From an uncultured Lentisphaeria bacterium (GTDB lineage: Bacteria > Verrucomicrobiota > Lentisphaeria > Victivallales > Victivallaceae), in NCBI GenBank assembly GCA_937888615.1, contig CALABZ010000413.1, positions 1 to 11,159 of the forward strand: a stretch of DNA of 11,159 bases, written 5' to 3'. Positions 1 through 5,426 of this stretch are shown in pieces; position 1 is the first letter of the stretch; each line of letters opens with the position of its first letter. Under the pieces are notes generated by a model. The model was given only the letters and a program-made list of their open reading frames with translations, did no database searches and had not been told where the DNA came from. Position numbers and translations under genes: made by a program.

Positions 1-423
1 TCTGGCGGCGGCAGTCAGTTCCGGAATCTTCCCGGAGGTCAGCCGCGGCAGATGACCGGTGAAGCCGGCACCCGGAAACACCCGTAGCGGACGCTCCGGC
101 AATGAAAAATGCCCGACATAAACCACCGCCGCCAGATTATCGTAAACAATCACCGGACAGGCCAGATCCCATACGCCGTTCGGGCACAGGCCGCAACGGA
201 TTTTGCCGTCACGGGCAAGGGCAACGCTGCGGCGTTTGTTTCCGGAACAGATGGTGAAATCGCCGCGCAATTTGGCATACAGGCAGTAAACGCCGTGATG
301 GAGGTATTGGTCGGGAGCCAATTTCAGGCTTTCGCGGTTATAAAAAGCCGGATGCAGCGCCTCGATATTAACGGTGGCGCCGTGTTTTTCGGCCATATAA
401 CGCATCAATTCGCTTAAAATCAT
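1..423 (-). CDS. PocR-domain sensory protein, probable AraC-type regulator (C-terminus off window)
   Basis: The minus-strand frame opens with ATG at 423-421 and stays open for 141 codons to the window edge, so the C-terminus is missing. The start is supported by AGGGG about 8 nt upstream and by an in-frame TAG further upstream. The visible protein resembles the PocR ligand-binding domain: an HHGVYC segment (about residues 42-47), a conserved Cys in FTICSG (59), a CGLCPNG segment (77-83), and then ACPVIVYDNLAAVVYVGHF (88-106), which matches the family pattern of Cys-rich centre followed by Pro-Val and a Gly-rich strand. In related bacteria this domain usually precedes an AraC-type helix-turn-helix that would lie beyond position 1. 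It probably senses a small ligand in the cytoplasm and controls a neighbouring operon not seen here. It could instead be a PocR-histidine kinase. Confidence 0.62.
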   Translation of the reverse strand, partial: MILSELMRYMAEKHGATVNIEALHPAFYNRESLKLAPDQYLHHGVYCLYAKLRGDFTICSGNKRRSVALARDGKIRCGLCPNGVWDLACPVIVYDNLAAVVYVGHFSLPERPLRVFPGAGFTGHLPRLTSGKIPELTAAAR

Positions 424-458
424 CCAGGCTACCCCTGATATCACATCATTCAAATACT

Positions 459-487
459 ATAGTAGCATGACGAAAGGAAAGTTTCAA
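459..487 (-). promoter_or_regulatory. Candidate promoter of the PocR-domain gene
   Basis: On the minus strand, TTGAAA (487-482) is followed after 17 nt by TACTAT (464-459), about 36 nt before the ATG at 423. The -35 matches 5 of 6 and the -10 matches 4 of 6 consensus positions. This is a motif match only. Confidence 0.35.
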
Positions 488-521
488 GTCATATTTTGTT
501 CGAAATTCGACATATCGGGGA

Positions 522-549
522 TTGACTTATACTGCAACAAGACTATTGT
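522..549 (+). promoter_or_regulatory. Candidate promoter of the small lipoprotein gene
   Basis: TTGACT (522-527) and TATTGT (544-549) are separated by 16 nt and lie about 32 nt before the ATG at 582. Just upstream, TCGAAATTCGA (500-510) is a short perfect inverted repeat around a central A that could be a protein-binding site between the two divergent genes. An AAGGAG ribosome-binding site sits at 571-576. Confidence 0.4.
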
Positions 550-581
550 AATGTAGTTTCTAACAAAATCAAGGAGACGAC

Positions 582-842
582 ATGAAGAAAAAAATCCAAA
601 AACTTTCAGTGTTTTTATTAACGGGTGTGGTCGCACTGGCCCTGACCGGCTGTGGAACGCTGTTTTGGAAAGAACGCAAAGAAAAGCCGAGCTCCGGTGA
701 AATCGATCCGACCGTCATGGCGCTGGACTGCTGCGGCCTCCTCTTCGGGATCATCCCCGGCGTGGTCGCAATCGTGCTTGACATCAACAACAACACCATG
801 TATTACACGAAAGCCGAATTTAAGGCCAAAGCCAATAAATAA
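582..842 (+). CDS. Small lipoprotein with IDP / LDxxGLLF / IPGV motif
   Basis: This 86-aa protein has a lipoprotein signal: a Lys-rich N-terminus, a hydrophobic stretch, and lipobox LTGC with Cys24 as the expected lipidated residue. The mature part carries GEIDPTVMALDCCGLLFGIIPGVVAIVLDI (residues 39-68), a hydrophobic segment with a central IPGV. From memory, this resembles a widespread family of small lipoproteins of unknown function with the same IDP, GLLFF and IPGV pattern ending in a TIY-like strand; here it is NTMYYT (71-76). Some members carry misleading enzyme names in databases, and nothing here suggests catalysis. The start is supported by AAGGAG 5 nt upstream. The gene is monocistronic, with its own promoter and a strong terminator directly behind it. 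Function is unknown; location is probably the inner leaflet of the outer membrane or the inner membrane. Confidence 0.8.
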   Translation: MKKKIQKLSVFLLTGVVALALTGCGTLFWKERKEKPSSGEIDPTVMALDCCGLLFGIIPGVVAIVLDINNNTMYYTKAEFKAKANK

Positions 843-862
843 GTCCGGTACTTTCGCATTTC

Positions 863-900
863 AACCCGGGTGTCCGAACAAGGCATCCGGGTTTTTATTT
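863..900 (+). terminator. Rho-independent terminator of the lipoprotein gene
   Basis: The arms AACCCGGGTGT (863-873) and GCATCCGGGTT (883-893) form an 11-bp stem with two G-U pairs and a 9-nt loop. A T-rich tract (TTTTTATTT, 892-900) follows immediately. It lies 20 nt after the stop codon at 840-842. Confidence 0.88.
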
Positions 901-928
901 GACAGGGGAACTCCCGGAACTATATTAT
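899..928 (+). promoter_or_regulatory. Near-consensus promoter of the DUF454 gene
   Basis: A perfect -35 box TTGACA (899-904) is followed by overlapping -10 candidates TATATT (921-926, 16-nt spacer) and TATTAT (923-928, 18-nt spacer), each matching 5 of 6. The -35 box begins inside the T-tract of the preceding terminator, so one transcription unit ends exactly where the next begins. Confidence 0.65.
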
Positions 929-953
929 ACCCGCGCTTAACGGAGAATGCGGA

Positions 954-1370
954 ATGAACAAACGCCGGCTGCTGATTACAATCGGAATGCTTATGGTGGG
1001 ACTGGCCGTTGTCGGCATTTTCACACCGGTGATGCCGACGGTGCCGTTCCTGCTGGCGGCCGGCTGGTGTTTCTCGCGCAGTTCGCCCCGCCTGAACCAC
1101 TGGCTCCTCAACAACAAGTACCTGCGTTATTATCAGAAAAATTACCGCGAGCGCTTCGGCATTCCCCGCCATGTCAAAGTCAAAACCCTGATCGCCCTGT
1201 GGCTGCTGGTGGGCGCCGCCTCATTCCTGTATCATGAAATCTGGTACTGGATTCTGCTCTGGGCAATCGGCTCCGGCCTCACCATCAATATCCTGCTCCT
1301 TAAGGACAAAAAAACACAGGACGAGGCAAAAAATAAGCCGGATGAACCGCAAGGTCCATCCGGCGAATAA
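954..1370 (+). CDS. DUF454 / YbaN-family inner membrane protein
   Basis: This 138-aa protein carries the DUF454 signature: a first membrane segment (about 7-23), then GIFTPVMPTVPFLLAAGWCF (21-40), and SRSSPRLNHWLL (41-52). A second hydrophobic block at about 75-116 holds two membrane segments. The C-terminal 22 residues are polar and Pro/Lys-rich. YbaN-type proteins are inner-membrane proteins of unknown role. The start is set by GGAG at 942-945, 8 nt before ATG 954; an ATG at 947 is out of frame. The last 11 or so codons overlap an inverted repeat that looks like the minus-strand terminator of the convergent leu operon, so the tail sequence may be constrained by RNA structure as well as protein. 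Family assignment is confident; function is unknown. Confidence 0.85.
   Translation: MNKRRLLITIGMLMVGLAVVGIFTPVMPTVPFLLAAGWCFSRSSPRLNHWLLNNKYLRYYQKNYRERFGIPRHVKVKTLIALWLLVGAASFLYHEIWYWILLWAIGSGLTINILLLKDKKTQDEAKNKPDEPQGPSGE
1328..1364 (-). terminator. Terminator of leuCD, inside the DUF454 gene 3' end
   Basis: GCCGGATG (1337-1344) and CATCCGGC (1357-1364) form an 8-bp perfect stem. ACC/GGT extend it past a single mismatch and leave a 4-nt loop (GCAA on the plus strand, TTGC on the minus). Read on the minus strand, the stem is followed by TTATTTTTT (1336-1328), as expected for an intrinsic terminator. It lies about 25 nt after the leuD stop codon. On the plus strand no T-tract follows, so it would not terminate the DUF454 transcript well. 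Confidence 0.75.
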
Positions 1371-1388
1371 GAAACCGCTTCCCGGCAA

Positions 1389-1913
1389 TCAGTATTTGCG
1401 GTCGGCGTAGTCGACCCAGCCGCCGGCCTTGACCAGTTCCCGGTCAAAGTCATTGATGACAAACGAATAGACTTTGGTCTTGCCGTTGCCGCTGATGGTC
1501 AGGGTATGTTTTTCCATGTCGGTGGCGCATTCGGCCTCGCTCCCGGCGAATTCGGCGAAAATCTCGTCGATCTGTCCGGAGGACAGCGCAATCGCCATCA
1601 TCCCGCAGTTGAACATGTTCTGCCGGAAAATCCGGGCGAATCCCTCGGCGATCACCATGTTCATGCCATTAACTTCCAGCACCCACGGGGCGTGTTCGCG
1701 CGACGAACCGCAGCCGAAGTTGGCGCGGGTCACGATGACGCTCTTGCCAGCGACGTCGTTCTTCGGGTTGAACCCCGGCAGCGTGAGGTCTTCCAGGCAA
1801 TACGGCTTCAGGGCCGCCTTGGAGGCTTCGGTCAGGTATTTGGCCGGAATGATTTCGTCGGTATTGATGTCGGAACGGTCCAGAAACAGTATTTTTCCGT
1901 TGAAATTCTTCAT
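1389..1913 (-). CDS. leuD: 3-isopropylmalate dehydratase-type small subunit
   Basis: This is the small, swivelling subunit of an isopropylmalate isomerase, which converts 2-isopropylmalate to 3-isopropylmalate in leucine synthesis together with the large subunit encoded just upstream. The protein is 174 aa from ATG at 1913, the short LeuD type. Family marks are FLDRSDINTDEIIPAKY (10-26), NFGCGSSREHAPWVL (65-79, with the substrate-binding SSRE) and EGFARIFRQNMFNCG. A GTG two codons upstream (1919) is possible, but it leaves only 3 nt to the GGAG at 1926-1923, while the ATG at 1913 leaves 9 nt and is preferred. The gap to leuC is 16 nt, so the two are translated from one mRNA. The specificity loop reads YLTE (26-29), so a related substrate such as homoaconitate cannot be excluded. 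leuA and leuB are not in the window. Confidence 0.92.
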   Translation of the reverse strand: MKNFNGKILFLDRSDINTDEIIPAKYLTEASKAALKPYCLEDLTLPGFNPKNDVAGKSVIVTRANFGCGSSREHAPWVLEVNGMNMVIAEGFARIFRQNMFNCGMMAIALSSGQIDEIFAEFAGSEAECATDMEKHTLTISGNGKTKVYSFVINDFDRELVKAGGWVDYADRKY

Positions 1914-1929
1914 TTTCACATGCTCCGGT

Positions 1930-3195
1930 TTATGCGTTGTACAAGGGTGAATTGGTGATGACGCCGGCGATCGCGGTGGCCGCGGCGGTGGCGGGGCTCA
2001 TCAGGTGAACCATGCCGCCCTTGCCCATGCGTCCGTTGAAGTTGCGGTTGGTGGTGGAGGCGCAGACTTCGCCGTTGGCCAACACGCCGTTGCTCATGCC
2101 GAGGCACGCGCCGCAGGTCGGGTTGGTCACACAGAATCCGGCGTCCATGAAAACCTTGATCAATCCTTCCGCCAGCGCTTCCGAATAAATCTTCGGCGTG
2201 GCCGGGGAGACGATTGCGCGCAGATTCGGGCTGATTTTCTTGCCTTTCAGCACTTCCGCCGCGATCCGCAGGTCTTCCAGCCGTCCGTTGGTACAGGAGC
2301 CGATGTACACCTGATCCACCGGGGTACCGGTCATTTCGGCCACGGTCTTGACCTGGTCCGGCTTGTAACCGAAGGTCACCATCGGTTCCAGCGCGGCGGC
2401 ATCGAATTCAATGACTTTCAGGTATTTGGCATCGGCGTCGGGCAGCCACTTCGAGTATTCGGCGAGCGCGGCTTCCTTCGATTCGAATTCGCCCTGGATA
2501 AACGGCCACAGATAGTCGACCGTCACCTGATCCGGATAACAGACACCGCAGGTGCCGCCGGCTTCGATCGCCATATTGCAGAGGGTCATACGCGAATCCA
2601 TGGTCATGGCGGCGACGACCGGTCCGGCAAACTCGATGACCTTGTCGGTGGCGCCGTTGACGGTCAGCATCTTTATCACGGCCAGGATCACGTCCTTGGC
2701 GTACACGCCCGGCTTCAACTGTCCGGTGATGTTGATCTTGATGGTTTCCGGGTCACGCATGGTGCAGACCCCTTTCAGGATGCCGACTTCGAGGTCGGTG
2801 GTCCCCACCCCCGCCGCGAAAGCGCCGAACGCCCCGTGCGTACAGGTGTGCGAGTCACCCATGATCACGGTAAAGCCCGGACGGACAAACCCTTTTTCCG
2901 GAAAAATCGCATGGCAGACGCCGTTCTCGCCGATGTCGAAGAAATCCTTGATGTCGTGACGGCGCGCCCAGTCGCGCAGAACCTTGCCTTGTTCGGCGGT
3001 TTTGGAGTCCTTGGCGGGGGTTACGTGGTCGATCACGGCTTTGATTTTGGTGTTGTCAAACACCCGGTCCTTGATCGCGATCGGCGTGGTGATTTCATGG
3101 CAGAACACCCGGTCCAGCGTCAGGATCGAGACCCCTTCCACCGGTGAATCGACCCGGTGCGCGTCGAATATTTTCTGTGCAGTTGTTTTACCCAT
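1930..3195 (-). CDS. leuC: 3-isopropylmalate dehydratase-type large subunit (4Fe-4S aconitase family)
   Basis: This is the catalytic subunit carrying the 4Fe-4S cluster of the isopropylmalate isomerase. The protein is 421 aa, the length of the LeuC2/homoaconitase-type subgroup rather than the longer (about 465-aa) enterobacterial LeuC. The three cluster cysteines are visible: Cys301 in YIGSCTNGR, and Cys361 and Cys364 in NPTCGACLGMSNG. Other family marks are GDSHTCTHGAFGAFAAGVGTTD (113-134) and ASTTNRNFNGRMG (379-391). The start at 3195 has AGGGA 7 nt upstream. The gene is first in a two-gene operon with leuD and is divergent from an XRE/cupin regulator. Sequence alone does not separate isopropylmalate from homoaconitate or a related hydroxyacid as substrate, although isopropylmalate is the commonest function. 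Confidence 0.92.
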   Translation of the reverse strand: MGKTTAQKIFDAHRVDSPVEGVSILTLDRVFCHEITTPIAIKDRVFDNTKIKAVIDHVTPAKDSKTAEQGKVLRDWARRHDIKDFFDIGENGVCHAIFPEKGFVRPGFTVIMGDSHTCTHGAFGAFAAGVGTTDLEVGILKGVCTMRDPETIKINITGQLKPGVYAKDVILAVIKMLTVNGATDKVIEFAGPVVAAMTMDSRMTLCNMAIEAGGTCGVCYPDQVTVDYLWPFIQGEFESKEAALAEYSKWLPDADAKYLKVIEFDAAALEPMVTFGYKPDQVKTVAEMTGTPVDQVYIGSCTNGRLEDLRIAAEVLKGKKISPNLRAIVSPATPKIYSEALAEGLIKVFMDAGFCVTNPTCGACLGMSNGVLANGEVCASTTNRNFNGRMGKGGMVHLMSPATAAATAIAGVITNSPLYNA

Positions 3196-3233
3196 AATAC
3201 ATTCCCTGTGTTTAATGGTTTACTTATGGCTAT

Positions 3234-3261
3234 ACTATAACACCGAAAAAATAATTTTCAA
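3234..3261 (-). promoter_or_regulatory. Candidate promoter of leuCD
   Basis: On the minus strand, TTGAAA (3261-3256) and TATAGT (3239-3234) are separated by 16 nt and lie about 38 nt before the leuC start. The rest of the divergent intergenic region (3196-3347) is very AT-rich. It includes an imperfect palindrome at 3271-3288 (TAAA..TTAATTA..TTTA) that could be an operator, but its low complexity makes chance likely. Confidence 0.5.
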
Positions 3262-3347
3262 TATTTTTATTAAAATTAATTATATTTAACAAAATTCAAT
3301 GCTATATTATCCCGTACACCGATGGCAATCAGCACACAGGAGCCGCC

Positions 3348-3908
3348 ATGAAAGATATGAAAATCGGGCGAAGAGTCGCCGAATACCGGAAGGAAAACAG
3401 CCTTTCGATCAAGGAGTTTTCCGAAAAATCCGGTATCAGCACCGCCCTGATCAGCCAGCTCGAGCGCGGCATCGGCAATCCCAGTTTGAGCATATTGAAA
3501 GCCATCGCTCAAGCCCTCGGCGTTTCGCTGCCGTCGCTGTTCGTCGAGGACATCGACAACGCCTCGCTGATCCGCCGCCGCGCCGAACAGGAGACTATTC
3601 ACAACCCGAACGAGAAAAACGCCGTTTACTACGCCCTCACCCCCGGCCCCCTCAAATCCAACGTCGAACTCCTGATGATGACCCTGAAACCCCACAGCGA
3701 AAGCAACGCCGCCGGGTTTTCCCAGCATTTCGAGGAGGAAATCGCCTATATCGTCGAGGGCGAGGCCGTCATGGCCTTTGAAGGCGAGGAATTCACACTG
3801 TCCGAAGGCGACACCATCCGGATTCTCCCCTCGCGCAAACACAAACTGCTCAACCGCACCACCTTGCCGATCCGGGTTCTTTTCATCAAAACCAAGGTCA
3901 GCTACTGA
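3348..3908 (+). CDS. XRE-family helix-turn-helix regulator with C-terminal cupin domain
   Basis: This 186-aa cytoplasmic DNA-binding protein has an XRE-type helix-turn-helix at about 7-61 (FSEKSGISTALISQLERG with the typical NPSLSILKAIAQALGV tail). A cupin fold follows at about 107-180. The first cupin motif includes QHFEEEIAYIVEGEA (126-140, with His127), and the second EGDTIRILPSRKHKLLN (153-169, with His165). This two-domain architecture is common in repressors and activators that sense small molecules, including regulators of amino-acid and polyamine metabolism. AGGAG at 3338-3342, 5 nt before the ATG, supports the start; a second Met at position 4 is a less likely start. It is transcribed divergently from leuC and shares a 152-bp control region, so it could regulate the leu operon, itself, or distant genes. 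No dedicated terminator is evident behind it. Confidence 0.88.
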   Translation: MKDMKIGRRVAEYRKENSLSIKEFSEKSGISTALISQLERGIGNPSLSILKAIAQALGVSLPSLFVEDIDNASLIRRRAEQETIHNPNEKNAVYYALTPGPLKSNVELLMMTLKPHSESNAAGFSQHFEEEIAYIVEGEAVMAFEGEEFTLSEGDTIRILPSRKHKLLNRTTLPIRVLFIKTKVSY

Positions 3909-3984
3909 TCCGGACATACCGTTTCCCAAGAGGAAAATACAAATACAAATTTCCAGAATTTATGGTGATTTTCGATTATCGGTA

Positions 3985-4013
3985 TTGACAAAATTGATTT
4001 TATGATGTATAAT
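3985..4013 (+). promoter_or_regulatory. Perfect-consensus sigma-70 promoter of the LacI-family gene
   Basis: TTGACA (3985-3990) and TATAAT (4008-4013) match consensus at all twelve positions with the optimal 17-nt spacer. The predicted transcript starts near 4020, leaving a leader of about 36 nt before the ATG at 4056. Confidence 0.85.
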
Positions 4014-4031
4014 ATTAACAGATTCAAGTAT

Positions 4032-4050
4032 AACGTTTCAATGAAAGCTT
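4032..4050 (+). promoter_or_regulatory. Operator-like palindrome in the LacI-family gene leader
   Basis: AACGTTTCAATGAAAGCTT is a 19-bp palindrome around a central A with two mismatched base pairs; the core TTTCA-A-TGAAA is perfect. It lies just downstream of the predicted transcription start, where bound repressor would block elongation, and so fits autoregulation by the LacI-family protein. Most LacI-family operators have an even, CG-centred dyad, so the odd spacing lowers confidence. Confidence 0.4.
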
Positions 4051-4055
4051 AAAAA

Positions 4056-5108
4056 ATGTCAGAATCAGTTACCATAAAAGATATTGCTAAAAAGGCCGGA
4101 GTAAGTATAGGAACCGTAAGCGGCATACTTAACAACCAGGCGCGTTTCTCCGATGCCACCAAGGCCCGGGTTTGGAGTATAGCCAACGAGCTTTCTTATA
4201 AACCCAACCAGGATGCCCGGAAACTTCGCGCCGGAACCTATGGGGACCGCCCACGCTCCAATATAATAATGTATATTTCAAATACAGAGAGTGAGATTCC
4301 CCAGGACGACCCTTATGAAAGAATGTGCTTGTCTTTATTCAGCAGGGAAGCTCAAAATCATGGGCTGTTTTTGACCAAATACTGGTATGACGGCAGGCAG
4401 GGATTTTCCTGTCCCCCATTGCTGAACGGATTGGTTGACGGAGTTATTCTTGGTACGCCTTATAAGGAAACGATAGAAATATTACAGGACAAAGCGGTTC
4501 CCATGGTGCTGACGGATTCTCCGTTTCATGCGGATTTGTCCCATGCTCCGACGGTTAATTTAAATGTCAGGAAAGGTGTGTACGATATTTTCAGGAGGCT
4601 TAAGGAGCTAGGCCATAAAAATATTGGGATATGTCATTCTTCCAGTACGTTTGATGCGCCGTTTTATGGAATAATTATGGAAGCGGCTATGGCCAATGAG
4701 ATCGCTGTCAGCAATGAATTTTTACAACCTTTAAAAAATCTGTCTACTCAAACTCACGAAGAAATTATGAGTGACTTTGCCGATTTCGCTGAAGCTTTTA
4801 TAAAGAACAAAAAAATTAGTGCGCTTTTCTGTACAAACGATTTCTATGCATTGAGTTTATACCGAATATTAACCGCCAAGGGAATCGCTATCCCTGAAGA
4901 ATTCAGTCTGATCGGATGCGGGCGGGCGGACTTGAAATTGTTCGAGTCCCCGGTTGCAACCGTAGCTTATGATTGGCATGAACTTACAAAAGTTGCCGTA
5001 AGGCTGCTGAAGGACATGATTGACGGCAGAGAACTCAGACCGCAGATTGAAATCACCGTGAACCCCATTGTTTATTATGGGCAAACTATTGGAAAAGCCG
5101 GAATCTGA
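4056..5108 (+). CDS. LacI-family transcriptional regulator
   Basis: The 350-aa length is normal for the family. The N-terminal helix-turn-helix (about 6-26, TIKDIAKKAGVSIGTVSGIL) is followed by the hinge-helix region (about 51-60, NQDARKLRAG). A periplasmic-binding-protein-like sugar-sensing domain runs from about 68 to 345, including the typical RLKELGHKNIGICH strand-helix, ISALFCTNDFYALSLYRIL and IPEEFSLIGCGR. It probably represses, or less often activates, the downstream glycan-processing genes in response to a sugar. No clear Shine-Dalgarno precedes the ATG, but a three-codon open frame ATG-AAA-GCT-TAA (4041-4052) ends 3 nt before it and may allow re-initiation. Base composition is AT-rich, unlike the genes to its left. 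Its ligand cannot be deduced. Confidence 0.93.
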   Translation: MSESVTIKDIAKKAGVSIGTVSGILNNQARFSDATKARVWSIANELSYKPNQDARKLRAGTYGDRPRSNIIMYISNTESEIPQDDPYERMCLSLFSREAQNHGLFLTKYWYDGRQGFSCPPLLNGLVDGVILGTPYKETIEILQDKAVPMVLTDSPFHADLSHAPTVNLNVRKGVYDIFRRLKELGHKNIGICHSSSTFDAPFYGIIMEAAMANEIAVSNEFLQPLKNLSTQTHEEIMSDFADFAEAFIKNKKISALFCTNDFYALSLYRILTAKGIAIPEEFSLIGCGRADLKLFESPVATVAYDWHELTKVAVRLLKDMIDGRELRPQIEITVNPIVYYGQTIGKAGI

Positions 5109-5118
5109 GGGAAGCTGT

Positions 5119-5313
5119 ATGAAATATCTTTTAAATAAAAGGAATCGGATTTCTGGGATTATGGTGTCTGGTATTAGCCATAACCGGCTTGAAGTCGGCG
5201 ATCAGGAGGTCTAGCCAAACGATGTTGTCATCAACCAGGATTTGAACCGCGGCGTGGTGGAAGGCTTGGATTTCGGCCTTATCTCGAAGAATCCGGAAGT
5301 TGTCCGGGAGTGA
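5119..5313 (+). pseudogene. Possible decayed coding remnant, unidentified
   Basis: From ATG at 5119 a frame reads 31 codons to TAG (5212-5214) and then continues for 32 sense codons to TGA (5311-5313). The part after the stop (NDVVINQDLNRGVVEGLDFG and ISKNPEVVRE) looks like real protein in composition, and the local GC content (about 52% over 5161-5280) is well above the flanks. The opposite strand in the same codon register is also open from about 5379 down to a TAA at 5131-5133, without a good start codon, so the original strand is uncertain. No family was recognised. It could equally be a non-coding element or part of a dispersed repeat. Confidence 0.3.
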
Positions 5314-5411
5314 ACCCGGGCCTATAGGAAGATATTTAAAGAAAGATAAGAATATAAATTTTTCAAAATAAATATTTTAAATGGATTCACTGAATCCGCA
5401 AAAAACAATTC

Positions 5412-5419
5412 AAGGAGGT
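5412..5419 (+). promoter_or_regulatory. Perfect Shine-Dalgarno of the prepilin-like gene
   Basis: AAGGAGGT is fully complementary to the 16S rRNA tail core and sits 7 nt before the ATG at 5427. Starts of neighbouring genes have only 4-5 matching bases or none, so this gene is probably the most efficiently translated of the cluster. Confidence 0.85.
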
Positions 5420-5426
5420 ATTAAAA

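Larger units (their letters stand above)
5109..5426. other. 318-bp gap between the LacI-family gene and the prepilin-like gene
   Basis: No intact gene is visible. The middle (about 5141-5325) is GC-richer than its surroundings and holds a possible coding remnant, described separately. CCGGG and CCCGG form a 5-bp hairpin with a 6-nt loop at 5304-5319, without a T-tract. A weak promoter candidate, TTGTCC (5300-5305) with TATAGG (5323-5328) and a 17-nt spacer, overlaps that hairpin. From 5330 to 5380 the sequence is very AT-rich. GGATTC-ACT-GAATCC (5383-5397) is a small hairpin in the probable leader of the prepilin-like gene. No convincing terminator follows the LacI-family gene, so read-through into the cluster is possible. 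Confidence 0.5.

Noticed and set aside
109..417. Plus-strand open frame (102 codons) at the left end
   Set aside because: It is antisense to the PocR-domain gene, whose protein shows family motifs over the same bases.
2893..2906. Perfect 14-bp palindrome TTTTTCCGGAAAAA
   Set aside because: It lies within the leuC coding region and encodes ordinary conserved residues (IFPEKG); its resemblance to the dyad at 6134-6143 is probably chance.
2005..3147. Long plus-strand open frame (380 codons) opposite leuC
   Set aside because: It lies entirely antisense to a clear leuC gene, has His/Arg/Gly-rich low-quality composition, and arises from the GC-rich codon bias of leuC.
3276..3929. Minus-strand open frame (217 codons) opposite the XRE/cupin gene
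   Set aside because: It is antisense to a well-supported two-domain regulator and has no recognisable motif or ribosome-binding site of its own.
3922..3936. Hairpin TTTCC-CAAGA-GGAAA after the XRE/cupin gene as a terminator
   Set aside because: The stem is short and A/T-rich, and no T-tract follows on the plus strand.
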